Assembly (NCBI RefSeq): GCF_902459685.1
Contig: NZ_CABPSF010000009.1
Coordinates: forward strand, 62,001-126,000
From: Pandoraea iniqua
GTDB taxonomy: Bacteria > Pseudomonadota > Gammaproteobacteria > Burkholderiales > Burkholderiaceae
Reading direction: 5' to 3'
DNA: 64,000 nucleotides
The notes under the pieces were generated by a model that saw only the letters and a list, made by a program, of their open reading frames with translations, did not search any database and was not told where the DNA came from. The position numbers were made by a program, and so were the translations under genes. Shown one piece after another: positions 20,229-29,073 of the stretch (its first letter is position 1; every line of letters begins with the position of its first letter).

Positions 20229-21875
20229 TTAGTCGAAATCGAGGCAGGTGGCTTCAATGATCCGAATGCCATAGGTGTATGCAGTCCAATGTCGTTTTGT
20301 CCCGCGCGGGATTTCTTCGCCGAAATGCCTGTCGACTCGGCGATTTTGTGGGAAGACCTGCGCCTTGGTGTTGTAGATGCTCCCGCAGGACTCCTCGACG
20401 GACGCAAGACTACACATGTGATGTTGGTCCAGTCCAATGGAGAGCGGTTCGCTCGGCGTTCCGCCGCAGCCGGTGTTGTAGTGGTAATGCGTGACTAGCG
20501 GCATCTTTTTCCAACCATCCTGACCGCGGGGACCGGTATAACCCTGGTCCCCTCGCTCACCTTGAGGCCCTCGCTGTCCGGCATTGCCTTGTGTGCCCCT
20601 ATCGCCCTTGTCTCCCTTCAGCGTGTGCCAACTACTGGATCGGCAGACGTAGAACATGCCACTGGCATCTCGGCCGATTTGACCATTCGAGTTGCACCCT
20701 CGGCTAGGTTCGATCGGGGTTCCGAGAGTGAGGGTGCTCTGGTCGAGCTTCGTGCCCGACGCACCAATAATCAGGCGGGTTCCGGCCGTAACACTGCCAG
20801 CTGCGATCACGTTGCCGTCGGTGCTTTCAATGTCACCGGTCGCTCGCACTTTGCCCGCCGCGACCACATCACTTCCCGAAGCGATGCCCTTGCCGGCGAT
20901 GGCCCATCCGCTCGTGGCGATGTGCCCCGAGGTACCGGGGTCCTTCTCCCTCTTCAAAAGCTCAGCGAGTTCGTTGCCCGCTGAAGCGCCCACCAAAACA
21001 TTGCCGGTCGTGACGTTCACACCTTTTCGCGCTTCGACGGCCTCGGTCGAGACCAACTGCCCCTTCACGGTCAATGTGTTCCCATCGCCGGAAATTTCCT
21101 TGACCTTGACAATGCTGTTGCCCCCCATCTGAAGATTCCCCTGCATCGCCTGCGAACCGTCCCGACGCAGAAAGCTGCTCAACGGACTCAGCAGATAGCC
21201 TGCGCGGATCGCGAGCAGGCCCGCACCGGGTGCCGGATTCGGCAAATCGTTCGGGGTGTTGGTGTCAGACGACGGGGTGAGGGGAAAGGTGAACCTGTCG
21301 GGGCTCTCCGGTTTAGAAAAACCGCCATGCACGCCGATCTTGCGAACCGCCGTGCTCATCATGTTCCAGTCGGTATCGGTGCCGTAGGTACGTTTAAGGG
21401 TCCGGTTGATGAAGATGATCGCGTGAATGTTCTGCTCGCCCGTCCGCCGGAAAATCTTGATGACGTAATCGGCGTTCGCCAGCATCGGTGGCTTATCGCC
21501 GACGCCCGGCAGTTTCATGATGCGAATGATGTCTGCGGCGGTGGGGGGGGCAAGGTTGCCGGTGCCGATTCGCAACCGCAGGATGCGGCCGGCACTGACG
21601 TCGGGTTCGCTTTGGACGTTGACGTTCAGATTCCCGGTGTCCGTGAGCGGTACCGGCGCAGTGCCATCGAACGCTTTGCCGATCTCCCCATGGTGCTTCA
21701 CGATGAACGACTGCACGCCTTCGCCGACGACTTGCAGCGAAGCCCCGATATTTTCAGCGCGCTGAATGCGCATCTCCTGCATCGTCTGGTTCATCCAGAG
21801 TGTCAGCAGCATGCCGACGATGGCGACGGCAATGGTTGCCCCCACCAGAAAGACACCGCGTTGTTGGCTTTGCAT
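20229..21875 (-). CDS. PilV/shufflon-type pilin-like protein with collagen-like segment
   Basis: 548 aa. Residues 1-30 (QRGVFLVGATIAVAIVGMLLTLWMNQ) are a type IV prepilin-like leader and helix: Gly-7 could be the cleavage site, but Gly replaces the usual Glu at +5. The middle resembles the constant region of plasmid PilV tip adhesins, with G-rich solenoid-like repeats (about 240-390) ending in a CNSNGQIGRDASGMFYVC...W motif. Then comes a collagen-like stretch of eleven G-X-Y triplets (about 419-452), and a Cys/His-containing tip (YHYNTGCGGTPSEP...). GGGGAA precedes the ATG. No pilus assembly genes or shufflon recombinase are nearby. Probable surface adhesin or minor pilin; ligand unknown. Confidence 0.7.
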   Translation of the reverse strand: MQSQQRGVFLVGATIAVAIVGMLLTLWMNQTMQEMRIQRAENIGASLQVVGEGVQSFIVKHHGEIGKAFDGTAPVPLTDTGNLNVNVQSEPDVSAGRILRLRIGTGNLAPPTAADIIRIMKLPGVGDKPPMLANADYVIKIFRRTGEQNIHAIIFINRTLKRTYGTDTDWNMMSTAVRKIGVHGGFSKPESPDRFTFPLTPSSDTNTPNDLPNPAPGAGLLAIRAGYLLSPLSSFLRRDGSQAMQGNLQMGGNSIVKVKEISGDGNTLTVKGQLVSTEAVEARKGVNVTTGNVLVGASAGNELAELLKREKDPGTSGHIATSGWAIAGKGIASGSDVVAAGKVRATGDIESTDGNVIAAGSVTAGTRLIIGASGTKLDQSTLTLGTPIEPSRGCNSNGQIGRDASGMFYVCRSSSWHTLKGDKGDRGTQGNAGQRGPQGERGDQGYTGPRGQDGWKKMPLVTHYHYNTGCGGTPSEPLSIGLDQHHMCSLASVEESCGSIYNTKAQVFPQNRRVDRHFGEEIPRGTKRHWTAYTYGIRIIEATCLDFD

Positions 21876-22074
21876 TTCCCCGCTCGATCACAGATGGTGA
21901 CCCGCCGCGGCGCGAGATGCGACGCTCAGTGACGAGCCGACCGCAATTCTGGCGATGGATTTGCGAATGAGGAGACAGGAATATCTGAAATGGCCGCAGG
22001 GGGTGTGCGAATACAAAATTCGCGTGTCAATTTGCGAAAGGACTGGGGTGTATGGCGTTCGAACGTTATGCGTC

Positions 22075-24108
22075 TCAGCGCTGGAAATTCATGCACATCA
22101 CGCCGGCGTAGGTCCGCTTCGTATTGATGCGCCATCTGGGTCTGTCGGCATCGTCGTGGGGTTCGTCGGTGACGAACGGCAACGATACTTTGCTGCTACC
22201 GTTGATGAAGCAATAGCCGTCGATCTGTGCGAGTCGGGCGCAGTAGTCCCAATGCCCTAAGTCGACGTTGTACTTCCAGTCGTGATAACCGATCCATGAC
22301 GGGCAGTACGTGTCGGCTTGCCATGCATCTACCTTTTCTACTGTGGGTGGGTTTGCCGGTATCAACCAACGGGCACGTCCGCCACCGAGTGGCGAGTCGA
22401 TGGCGAGTCTGGGCACGATGGCGCGCCGCATACCCCCGCGAAACCCGACTGCACGAAGCCTGTCGTCATCCGAGATGCATCCGACAGAGATTTGCGACAG
22501 GTCGCCGCGCTCATTCGGGGGCACTTCAAGTACGAACGAGCTTTCTGCATCGTTGTGGTAGTTCAGATACTTCTTGGTCGAAGCGGGGCCGTTCCTGTGC
22601 ATGGACAACTGGCACGCCAATGAATGCTTGAACATGTAGTTTTCGATGTCGTCCGGGATCTCGCCGATATTCCACTCGCGGTAAATCGCTGCCGGGCCCG
22701 GCACCGGGCGGTCGACGATCTTTTCGATTTCAACGATTTTTTCTTTTGTGAGCAGGCTGATTTGCCATGTGGTGCCTTGGCAGGAGACGACTTGACCTTT
22801 GCTGTTGAGTGCGATGCCACCCGGTTTTGCGCTGCAATCGGTACCGGCTTCGGCTCTGAACTTCCTCAACTGAAATACGCCTTCGTCAGACACCAGATCG
22901 CCAAACGCCGAGACGTAGGCGTCCGATGAAACTGTGCCGCCAGAGAGGTCCTTGGTCGCCTTGATGACGGCACCTTTAATCTCACCCGCTGCGCTGATGG
23001 TATTGCCTTTGATCTCGCCCTTCGCTGTCATCGAATCCCCGTGGATTGCGCCGGTTGCAGCGATGATCCCGTTGACCTTCAGCGAAGAGCCGGCCCCGGG
23101 CAGGTTGATTTCGGTGTCACTAAATCGCGCCCTACCCGCCGCAAGACCTTTCCCCGCGATTACCCAACCCTGCGCGGCAATGTTGCCCGCTGCCGCGTCG
23201 TCGCCGTCCGGCAGGGTCGCCTTGATGTCTGGTGCATTCGTGCCGGCAACCATGTTCTCCACCGCGGCGATGCTCTTCTTGGCGACCAGTTCGTTGCCGA
23301 TCGTCACTTTGCCGTCTTTGCCACCGCTGCCTTCGATGACGCCCACACCCACGATGTCCTTCGCTCCCATATTGAGATTCCCCGTCATCGCATGCTTGCC
23401 GTCGAGTCGCAGATAGCTGTTCATCGGACTGAACGTGTAACCGGCGCGCACGGCGAGAAGTCCGGGCGCGCCGAGCGGATTGGTGATCGGAATCACACGA
23501 CTCGCATCGGCCGATGGTGTGAGGGGAAAGGTGAAGTTGGCTGCGTCACCGTCTTTGGAAAATCCGCCATGCACGCCGATCTTACGAATGGCGGTGCTCA
23601 GCATGTTCCAGTCGGGTGTGTTGCCGTACGTCTGCGTGATCGTGCGATCGAGGTAGACGACGGCGCCGATATCCTTGCCGTCGGCGAAAATCCGCACGAC
23701 GTAGTTCGCATCGGGTAACGCGTACGGCTTGCCGCCTACCCCCGGCAGATTCATGATCCGAATGACGTGATCTGCTGTCATGGCGACCGGTGGATTGCCA
23801 ATGCCCAACACTGGGTCGGCACTGTCGGCAAGCCGTCCGACTTTGATACTTCCTAGCTTTCCCGCATCCTTGAGCACGACGGGCGGCGTTGGGTTCGATG
23901 TCAGTGCCTCATGAATCTCCCCTTGATACTTCACGACGAACGACTGCACGCCCTCGCCAATCACCTTGAGTGCGGCGCCGATGTTCTCCGCGCGCTGAAT
24001 GCGCATTTCCTGCATGCGCTGGTTCATCCATATCGTCAGCAGCATGCCGACGATGGCGACCGCGACCGTTGCGCCGATCAAAAAGACGCCGCGTTGCTTG
24101 CGTTGCAT
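22075..24108 (-). CDS. PilV/shufflon-type pilin-like protein, second paralogue
   Basis: 677 aa, tandem paralogue of the downstream gene. The first 60 residues are nearly the same (MQRKQRGVFLIGATVAVAIVGMLLTIWMNQ), as are NIGA.L.V.GEGVQSF.VK, NMLSTAIRKIGVHGGFSK and the G-T-MTGNLNMG segment. Residues about 230-400 are G-rich solenoid-like repeats (GAIHGDSMTAKGEIKGNTISAAGEIKGAVI). The constant region ends with CSAKPGGIALNSKGQVVSCQGTTW, matching the PilV family, and is followed by a different tip of about 230 residues with several cysteines. Glu is absent at +5 here too (Gly). The shared body with divergent tips suggests two fixed tip variants. Function inferred as adhesin or minor pilin. Confidence 0.7.
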   Translation of the reverse strand: MQRKQRGVFLIGATVAVAIVGMLLTIWMNQRMQEMRIQRAENIGAALKVIGEGVQSFVVKYQGEIHEALTSNPTPPVVLKDAGKLGSIKVGRLADSADPVLGIGNPPVAMTADHVIRIMNLPGVGGKPYALPDANYVVRIFADGKDIGAVVYLDRTITQTYGNTPDWNMLSTAIRKIGVHGGFSKDGDAANFTFPLTPSADASRVIPITNPLGAPGLLAVRAGYTFSPMNSYLRLDGKHAMTGNLNMGAKDIVGVGVIEGSGGKDGKVTIGNELVAKKSIAAVENMVAGTNAPDIKATLPDGDDAAAGNIAAQGWVIAGKGLAAGRARFSDTEINLPGAGSSLKVNGIIAATGAIHGDSMTAKGEIKGNTISAAGEIKGAVIKATKDLSGGTVSSDAYVSAFGDLVSDEGVFQLRKFRAEAGTDCSAKPGGIALNSKGQVVSCQGTTWQISLLTKEKIVEIEKIVDRPVPGPAAIYREWNIGEIPDDIENYMFKHSLACQLSMHRNGPASTKKYLNYHNDAESSFVLEVPPNERGDLSQISVGCISDDDRLRAVGFRGGMRRAIVPRLAIDSPLGGGRARWLIPANPPTVEKVDAWQADTYCPSWIGYHDWKYNVDLGHWDYCARLAQIDGYCFINGSSKVSLPFVTDEPHDDADRPRWRINTKRTYAGVMCMNFQR

Positions 24109-24340
24109 TTGTCCCCCCAGTTAGCGATACGACCCGGTGCGGCGTGCAAGGCGATGCACGTGTACAGGGTCGACGCAAGATTCTGTTGGCGGGGACTCTC
24201 GCCGAGTTACGGAAAATGCCGAAAAGCGAGGGGCCAAGGACGCCCGGATTCGCGAAAACCAGAAGGGAATTGTCAGAACGACGAAGGCGCCGACGGCGAG
24301 GGCGCAGGTAACGGAGATGTGGGGCGGGGGGGCGGGGTGA

Positions 24341-24360
24341 CCCCGGCAACGGTGCCGGGG
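24341..24360. repeat. GC hairpin downstream of sorB
   Basis: CCCCGGCA and TGCCGGGG are perfect 8-base arms with a 4-base loop, 20 bases past the sorB stop. No T-run follows on the minus strand, so termination there is uncertain. Confidence 0.45.
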
Positions 24361-24379
24361 CCTGATGAACAACTGCTGA

Positions 24380-24724
24380 TTACTTCTGATCGTTGCCGTA
24401 AGTCTTGCCCAAATACTCCGAAATCAGTTTCACCTGATCTTCCGGAATCGGTGCGCCGTACACCTTCACCATCTTCGTGACTTCTGCGCTCCAGAACGCG
24501 GCAGGCATCGGCGGCTGGCTGTTGATGTAGTCGACCGAGTGGCACATCACGCACCATGCGCTGGTTGCCTGATAGCCCGTGAGCGTCGACGCTTTCAGTT
24601 GCGCCGTTTCCTGCGGCAACTTGATTTCAAGCGCGTGCACCGCAGGCGCGGCCAACGCGCCCAGCAGACCGAACGCACACATCACGGGCGCGGCAAGACG
24701 GCGCGATATCTTCAAAGCATTCAT
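24380..24724 (-). CDS. sorB: Sulfite dehydrogenase cytochrome c subunit
   Basis: Monoheme c-type cytochrome, 114 aa, predicted electron acceptor of SorA. A Sec signal peptide (residues 1-31, ending AVHA) precedes the heme motif C58-V-M-C61-H62. GGGAG lies 6 bases before the ATG at 24724; an ATG two codons upstream sits too close to that site. It begins 14 bases after the sorA stop, so the two are an operon. In the SorAB family this subunit passes electrons from the molybdenum site to cytochrome c and on to oxidase. Confidence 0.87.
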   Translation of the reverse strand: MNALKISRRLAAPVMCAFGLLGALAAPAVHALEIKLPQETAQLKASTLTGYQATSAWCVMCHSVDYINSQPPMPAAFWSAEVTKMVKVYGAPIPEDQVKLISEYLGKTYGNDQK

Positions 24725-24738
24725 GGTCATCTCCCGTC

Positions 24739-26079
24739 TCAAGCCGCGACCACGCGCACGGTCTCTACGCCGTTGCGCAGATACCCGGCCGGATTCCACA
24801 GCGATTGCAGCGGCTGCGCGACACCCGCGCGATTCGTCGCGCGTACCTTCAGCACTTGCTCGCCTGCGGCCGATGGCGTGAACGACGCCGTCCACTCGCG
24901 GAACGAATACTTCGACAACTCGTTGCCCAGCTTCGCTGCCTGCCACGTCTGGCCGCCGTCGCTGGAGAACTGCACGTCGCGGATGCCTTCACCGCCATCG
25001 AACGCAATGCCGCGCACACGGACCGGTTTGCCCACTGCCACGTGTTGGCCATCGGTCAAATTCGTCACGAACGAACGCACCGTAAAGCGCTCGATCGGCT
25101 TCGTCTTCTGCGGCGCCGTCCCCGGGGCCACGCAGTTGCAGTCGTTGTCGGGAATGCGGTACGCCGTGGCCATCCAGAAGCCGTCGAATACCGTGTCGAT
25201 CACCTTGATGTCGGCCAGATGCTTGACCCAATACGTGCCGTAGTAACCCGGCACCACCAGCCGCACCGGATACCCGTTGAGCATCGGCAGGTCTTGCCCG
25301 TTCATCGCGAACGCGATCATCACCTCGCCGTCCATCGCGTGATCGAGATCTAGCGCCTTCACAAACTCGGGCGTGGCCGGAATGATCGGGCGGTCGAGCC
25401 CTTCAAAGGTGACTTGCTTCGCACTGGCCGCGACGCCCGCCTTCTCCAGAATTCGCTTGAGCGGAATGCCCTTCCAGCGCGCATTGCCCATCGCACCGTT
25501 GGCGATCTGCCCGCCGCCGACGCGCGGCTCGAAAAAGCCCCGGCTGTTGCCCGAGCACTGATGCACCGCCACAAGTTCGACGGGCGCGCCGAAATCTTTC
25601 TTCAGGGATTCCAGTGAAATTTCGAGCGGCTTAGCCACGCTGCCGCTCACGCGGATGCGGTGCTTCTTGGCGTCGACATCCGTTGGGATACCCGCCAAGT
25701 GATAGCGCACGAAGAACGCGTCGTTCGGCGTGATGAGACCGTCGTTGAAGACTTCGAACGGGGTTTCCAGTTGCGGCGGGCGCGCGGTGAGCCGGATCAG
25801 CGGCCGCTTTTGCGGATAGGCCACCAGCTCGCGCTCGCCATTGGCAAACGGCAGCGTCACGGTCTGTGGCGCAGTGACGGCGGCGAGGGTGTCGAGCGCA
25901 CGGCCGGCGAGGCTTGCGCCCACACCCAGCGCACCGGCGCGTCGCAAAAAGCGGCGGCGCGAGGTGGCGGCGATGGTCGATTCGGAAAGGTCATCCCACG
26001 TAGAGGCCGGGGACGCGGAGGATTCGGGCAAAGCGGAAGCGAGGGCCGTGGGGGCGGCGCTGGGGTCGTGCGACTTCAT
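24739..26079 (-). CDS. sorA: Sulfite dehydrogenase molybdopterin subunit
   Basis: Periplasmic sulfite oxidase-family enzyme (446 aa) oxidising sulfite to sulfate. The N-terminus has a Tat signal (SRRRFLRRAGALGVGASLAG), expected for a cofactor inserted in the cytoplasm. The Mo-ligating cysteine is in VAVHQCSGNSRGFFEP near residue 176; the dimerisation domain follows (FSSDGGQTWQAAKLG). AGGAGACA precedes the ATG. Unlike SoxC, it is coupled with sorB rather than soxD, and it retains the GYYGTYWVKHLADI segment of SorA. It likely finishes sulfite produced by the Sox or sulfonate pathways. Confidence 0.9.
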   Translation of the reverse strand: MKSHDPSAAPTALASALPESSASPASTWDDLSESTIAATSRRRFLRRAGALGVGASLAGRALDTLAAVTAPQTVTLPFANGERELVAYPQKRPLIRLTARPPQLETPFEVFNDGLITPNDAFFVRYHLAGIPTDVDAKKHRIRVSGSVAKPLEISLESLKKDFGAPVELVAVHQCSGNSRGFFEPRVGGGQIANGAMGNARWKGIPLKRILEKAGVAASAKQVTFEGLDRPIIPATPEFVKALDLDHAMDGEVMIAFAMNGQDLPMLNGYPVRLVVPGYYGTYWVKHLADIKVIDTVFDGFWMATAYRIPDNDCNCVAPGTAPQKTKPIERFTVRSFVTNLTDGQHVAVGKPVRVRGIAFDGGEGIRDVQFSSDGGQTWQAAKLGNELSKYSFREWTASFTPSAAGEQVLKVRATNRAGVAQPLQSLWNPAGYLRNGVETVRVVAA

Positions 26080-26234
26080 CGGAATGTCTCCTGTAGACGT
26101 TCTTATCGTGCTTTCAGGGTGACGCGGCAGCGCGGTGAGGCTTGTGAGGGCCGTGCTTATTGGCGCGCTGCGGTGATGCGATGCGTGCGCTGACGCCGCG
26201 TGTGGGGACGCGACGCAGGGCGAAGCATGCCCGC

Positions 26235-26286
26235 ATCGTCGGAGATTCTTCCGATGTTGTCAAATTTCCGGAACGTTATATACCGG
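26235..26286 (-). promoter_or_regulatory. Candidate sorAB promoter with palindrome
   Basis: On the minus strand TTGACA (complement of 26258-26263) and GACGAT (complement of 26235-26240) are 17 bases apart. Immediately upstream is the imperfect palindrome 26268-26286, CCGG with internal TATATA-like sequence and CCGG again, a possible activator or repressor site. The -10 match is weak. Confidence 0.4.
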
Positions 26287-26287
26287 T

Positions 26288-28813
26288 TTATATTTCGAGT
26301 GGATCGACTTCGAGATGCCAGCGAACCGGTGCCTTGAGCGCACGAAGGCCTGCCATCCAGCCAGCGAGGAATCGTTGCAGGGCGCCACGATGCGGGCTTT
26401 CCACCACGAGCTGCGCGCGGTCGGTGCCGGCAATGCGCACCATCGTCATGGGCACAGGGTCCCAGAGGGAAATGCGGGGGTCGTTGAGATCGGGGCCGGC
26501 GGCAATTTCGCGTGCCTGCTTGAGGAACGCCATGGCGTCATCGAGCTTGCGGGCTTCGGCGCGCAGCAGCGCCTGATGCGTATAAGGCGGCAACAGCGCG
26601 ACGCGCCGTTCCTCCAGTTGCTGTGCGGCGAACCCCGCGTAGTCGTGACGCATGAGCGACCCGAAAAGCGGATGCGATGCGTAGCGGGTTTGAATCAACA
26701 CGTCGCCGGGGCCATCGGCCCGCGCCGCGCGTCCGGCGCGGCCGGCCACCTGCATCAACTGGGCGAACAAACGCTCGGAGGCGCGGAAGTCGTGCGAGAA
26801 CAGCGCGCTGTCGGCGTTCACCACGCCCACGAGCGTCACATTGCGGAAGTCGTGGCCCTTGGCCACCATCTGCGTGCCAATCAGGATGTCGACCTCGCCC
26901 GCGTGCACCTGCGCGAAGAGCGCTTGCGCACTGCCTTTGCGGCGCGTGCTGTCGGCATCGATACGGGCGAGCCGCGCGTCGGGGAAGTGCTCGGCAAGCG
27001 CTTCTTCGATGCGTTGCGTGCCTCGCCCGAGCGGGGCGAGATCCTGATTGCCGCAGTCGGGGCAGGCGTGCGGAATACGCGATTCGGCACCGCAGTGGTG
27101 GCAGCGCAGGCGGCGCTCGGGCTTGTGCAACACCATATGCGCGCTGCACCGGCGGCAGTCGCTGACCCAGCCGCATGCGTCGCAGTTGAGCACCGGGGCA
27201 TAGCCGCGGCGGTTCAGGAACAACAGGCTCTGTTCACCGGCGTCGAAGCGGGCTTTGATCGCGGCAAGCAGCGTCTGCGACAGGCCCTCGTGCACGGTGC
27301 GCTGACGCTTGCGCTCGATGTCCATATCGATCAGCGACACGCGCGGCAGCACCGCGTCGGGCGTGGCGCGCTCGGGCATCGACAGCCGCACGTAGCGGCC
27401 TTGCTCGGCACGTCGCCAGCTATCGAGCGATGGGGTCGCCGAGCCGAGGACGACCGGAATGCGCAGCCGGTTGGCGCGCCAGATGGCGAGATCGCGGGCG
27501 GAGTAACGCAGACCTTCCTGCTGCTTGTACGACGGGTCGTGCTCTTCGTCGACGACGATCAGGCGCAGATGCGGCAGCGATGCCATGACTGCGAGGCGCG
27601 TGCCCAGCACGATGCGGGCTTCACCGCGATGCGCGGCGAGCCAGTGCCGTGCGCGCTCGCCTTCGGCCAGCCCGCTGTGCAGGGTGACGAGCGTCTCGTG
27701 CGGAAAGCGCGAGCGGAACACGCCTTCTAGCTGCGGTGTGAGGTTGATTTCCGGCACAAGGACCAGCACCTGCGCGTCGCCCTCGCGCAGCGCTTCGGCG
27801 ACGGCGCGCAGGTAGACCTCGGTCTTGCCGCTGCCGGTGACACCGTAGAGCAGGAACGGAGCGCAGGCGGGCGTATCTGGGGTATCTGGCTTGTCGGTCT
27901 TGTCGGTCTTATCGGCGGAGCCGGGGGCTTCGCCGTTGTCATCGCCGGACGCATCTGTTGTGTTGGCCGTGTCGAGTGGCCGTGTGCCGGACGACAGCAA
28001 CGCGTCGTGGATGGCGGCGACGGCATCGGCCTGTCCGGCGGTGAGCGTCTTGTTGCCCGGTGACGTGGGGGCGGTCTCCTCGGGGGAGGCAACGCCATCG
28101 CAGGCACCGGTCGATACGTCATCCGAAACGTCTTCGTCGTCTTCCCGCACCGCCTCATGGAACGGCACGGTCTCCACGACGACCCAGCCCGCGGCCGCCC
28201 ACTGCTTGAGCACATCGGCGGCTTTGGCACAGAGCGCACGGGCTTCGTCGGCGTCGAGCGTCCCAGCTTGCGCCAGCCCTTCGGCGAGCCGTCTTTGCGC
28301 GCGCAGCCGGGCGGGGACGTTCTCCATCAATATGTCGAGCGCACCCTCGGCGATGCGGTAGCGCTGCACGCCGCGCTGGGCCAGCAGCCGCGACCAGCGC
28401 ATCGGCGTGCGCAAATGGCCGGGGATGGCCGGCAACGCCACTTCACCGATGCCGCGCTGGTAATACCGCGCGGCAAAACGCATCAGGTCGCGCCACTCGT
28501 CGCCCAACGGCGGCAATTCATGCCAGACAGACGTCACTTCCCGCAGCTTGGCCGGGTCGACTTCGCTGCGCTGCGTCAATTCCCAGACGATGCCCACGAC
28601 TTGCCGCCGTCCGAACGGTACCTGCACCAACTGGCCCGGGCTGGCGGCCTGATCGAGGCGATAGTCGAACAACGTGAGCAGCGGGGTATCGAGTGCGACG
28701 CGGGCAATGGCAAACGCACCGGCGCCACCGCGCAGCGCGGCCGCAGCGGCCCCTTCGCCGGAGGAGTCCGGCGGAAGGTGGGACGGTTCGGGGAGGTCGT
28801 CGGCGCGGGTCAA
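26288..28813 (-). CDS. priA: Primosomal protein N' (replication restart helicase PriA)
   Basis: Superfamily 2 helicase that recognises stalled forks and reloads DnaB (841 aa; E. coli PriA is 732). Walker A GVTGSGKTEVYLRAV lies near residue 322, DEEH in VVDEEHDPSYKQQEG, and eight zinc-binding cysteines run from CDACGWVSDCRRC to CPDCGNQDL. Two low-complexity hydrophilic inserts explain the extra length: about 224-248 (REDDEDVSDDVS...) and about 276-316 with TDKTDKTDKPDTPDTP just before Walker A. The predicted start is TTG at 28813; no ATG or ribosome site is convincing upstream, and family homology begins near residue 33, so the start is uncertain. Confidence 0.93.
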   Translation of the reverse strand: MTRADDLPEPSHLPPDSSGEGAAAAALRGGAGAFAIARVALDTPLLTLFDYRLDQAASPGQLVQVPFGRRQVVGIVWELTQRSEVDPAKLREVTSVWHELPPLGDEWRDLMRFAARYYQRGIGEVALPAIPGHLRTPMRWSRLLAQRGVQRYRIAEGALDILMENVPARLRAQRRLAEGLAQAGTLDADEARALCAKAADVLKQWAAAGWVVVETVPFHEAVREDDEDVSDDVSTGACDGVASPEETAPTSPGNKTLTAGQADAVAAIHDALLSSGTRPLDTANTTDASGDDNGEAPGSADKTDKTDKPDTPDTPACAPFLLYGVTGSGKTEVYLRAVAEALREGDAQVLVLVPEINLTPQLEGVFRSRFPHETLVTLHSGLAEGERARHWLAAHRGEARIVLGTRLAVMASLPHLRLIVVDEEHDPSYKQQEGLRYSARDLAIWRANRLRIPVVLGSATPSLDSWRRAEQGRYVRLSMPERATPDAVLPRVSLIDMDIERKRQRTVHEGLSQTLLAAIKARFDAGEQSLLFLNRRGYAPVLNCDACGWVSDCRRCSAHMVLHKPERRLRCHHCGAESRIPHACPDCGNQDLAPLGRGTQRIEEALAEHFPDARLARIDADSTRRKGSAQALFAQVHAGEVDILIGTQMVAKGHDFRNVTLVGVVNADSALFSHDFRASERLFAQLMQVAGRAGRAARADGPGDVLIQTRYASHPLFGSLMRHDYAGFAAQQLEERRVALLPPYTHQALLRAEARKLDDAMAFLKQAREIAAGPDLNDPRISLWDPVPMTMVRIAGTDRAQLVVESPHRGALQRFLAGWMAGLRALKAPVRWHLEVDPLEI

Positions 28814-28885
28814 ACTTAAAGTGAATCCTGAGAAGTTCCGGTAAACCCCGGATTTGAGTCGGCTTTCCGGCAGCCCCGAAACGCT

Positions 28886-28894
28886 TGTGGATAA
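28886..28894 (-). promoter_or_regulatory. DnaA box (TTATCCACA)
   Basis: Exact consensus 9-mer on the minus strand, 73 bases upstream of the predicted priA start. May be bound by DnaA for regulation or as part of an initiation or titration site. Confidence 0.5.
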
Positions 28895-28977
28895 CTATGT
28901 TGAGAACTGTGGGGATTATCTCCCGGCAGCCTCACCGCGCGGGCCTGACATCGCGCGGCACCGTTTCTTCGCGTGAA

Positions 28978-28994
28978 TCAAAAAGGCTTTTTGA
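28978..28994. repeat. AT-rich palindrome
   Basis: TCAAAAAG-G-CTTTTTGA forms 8-bp perfect arms around one base. It could be a weak bidirectional terminator for hemE or an architectural site between the DnaA boxes. Confidence 0.5.
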
Positions 28995-29064
28995 TCAATA
29001 GCTTATGAGCAACGTCGTAGGGTGCTTCAAAGTGCGAGACAGTTGCGGCGGCGCAGCGAGAATT

Positions 29065-29073
29065 TGTGCATAA
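29065..29073 (-). promoter_or_regulatory. DnaA box (TTATGCACA)
   Basis: Second exact match to TTATNCACA on the same strand as the first, 179 bases away and 136 bases beyond the hemE stop. Confidence 0.45.

Noticed and set aside
20229-24108. Active shufflon with inversion sites
   Set aside because: I found no repeated 19-bp recombination-site-like sequence at the end of the constant regions and no recombinase gene; each gene has one tip only.
24121-24372. Small minus-strand ORF with a hydrophobic stretch (83 aa)
   Set aside because: One possible transmembrane segment, but no ribosome site, it lies in a composition-biased gap, and the frame runs through GC-rich hairpin sequence. Kept only as a weak possibility.
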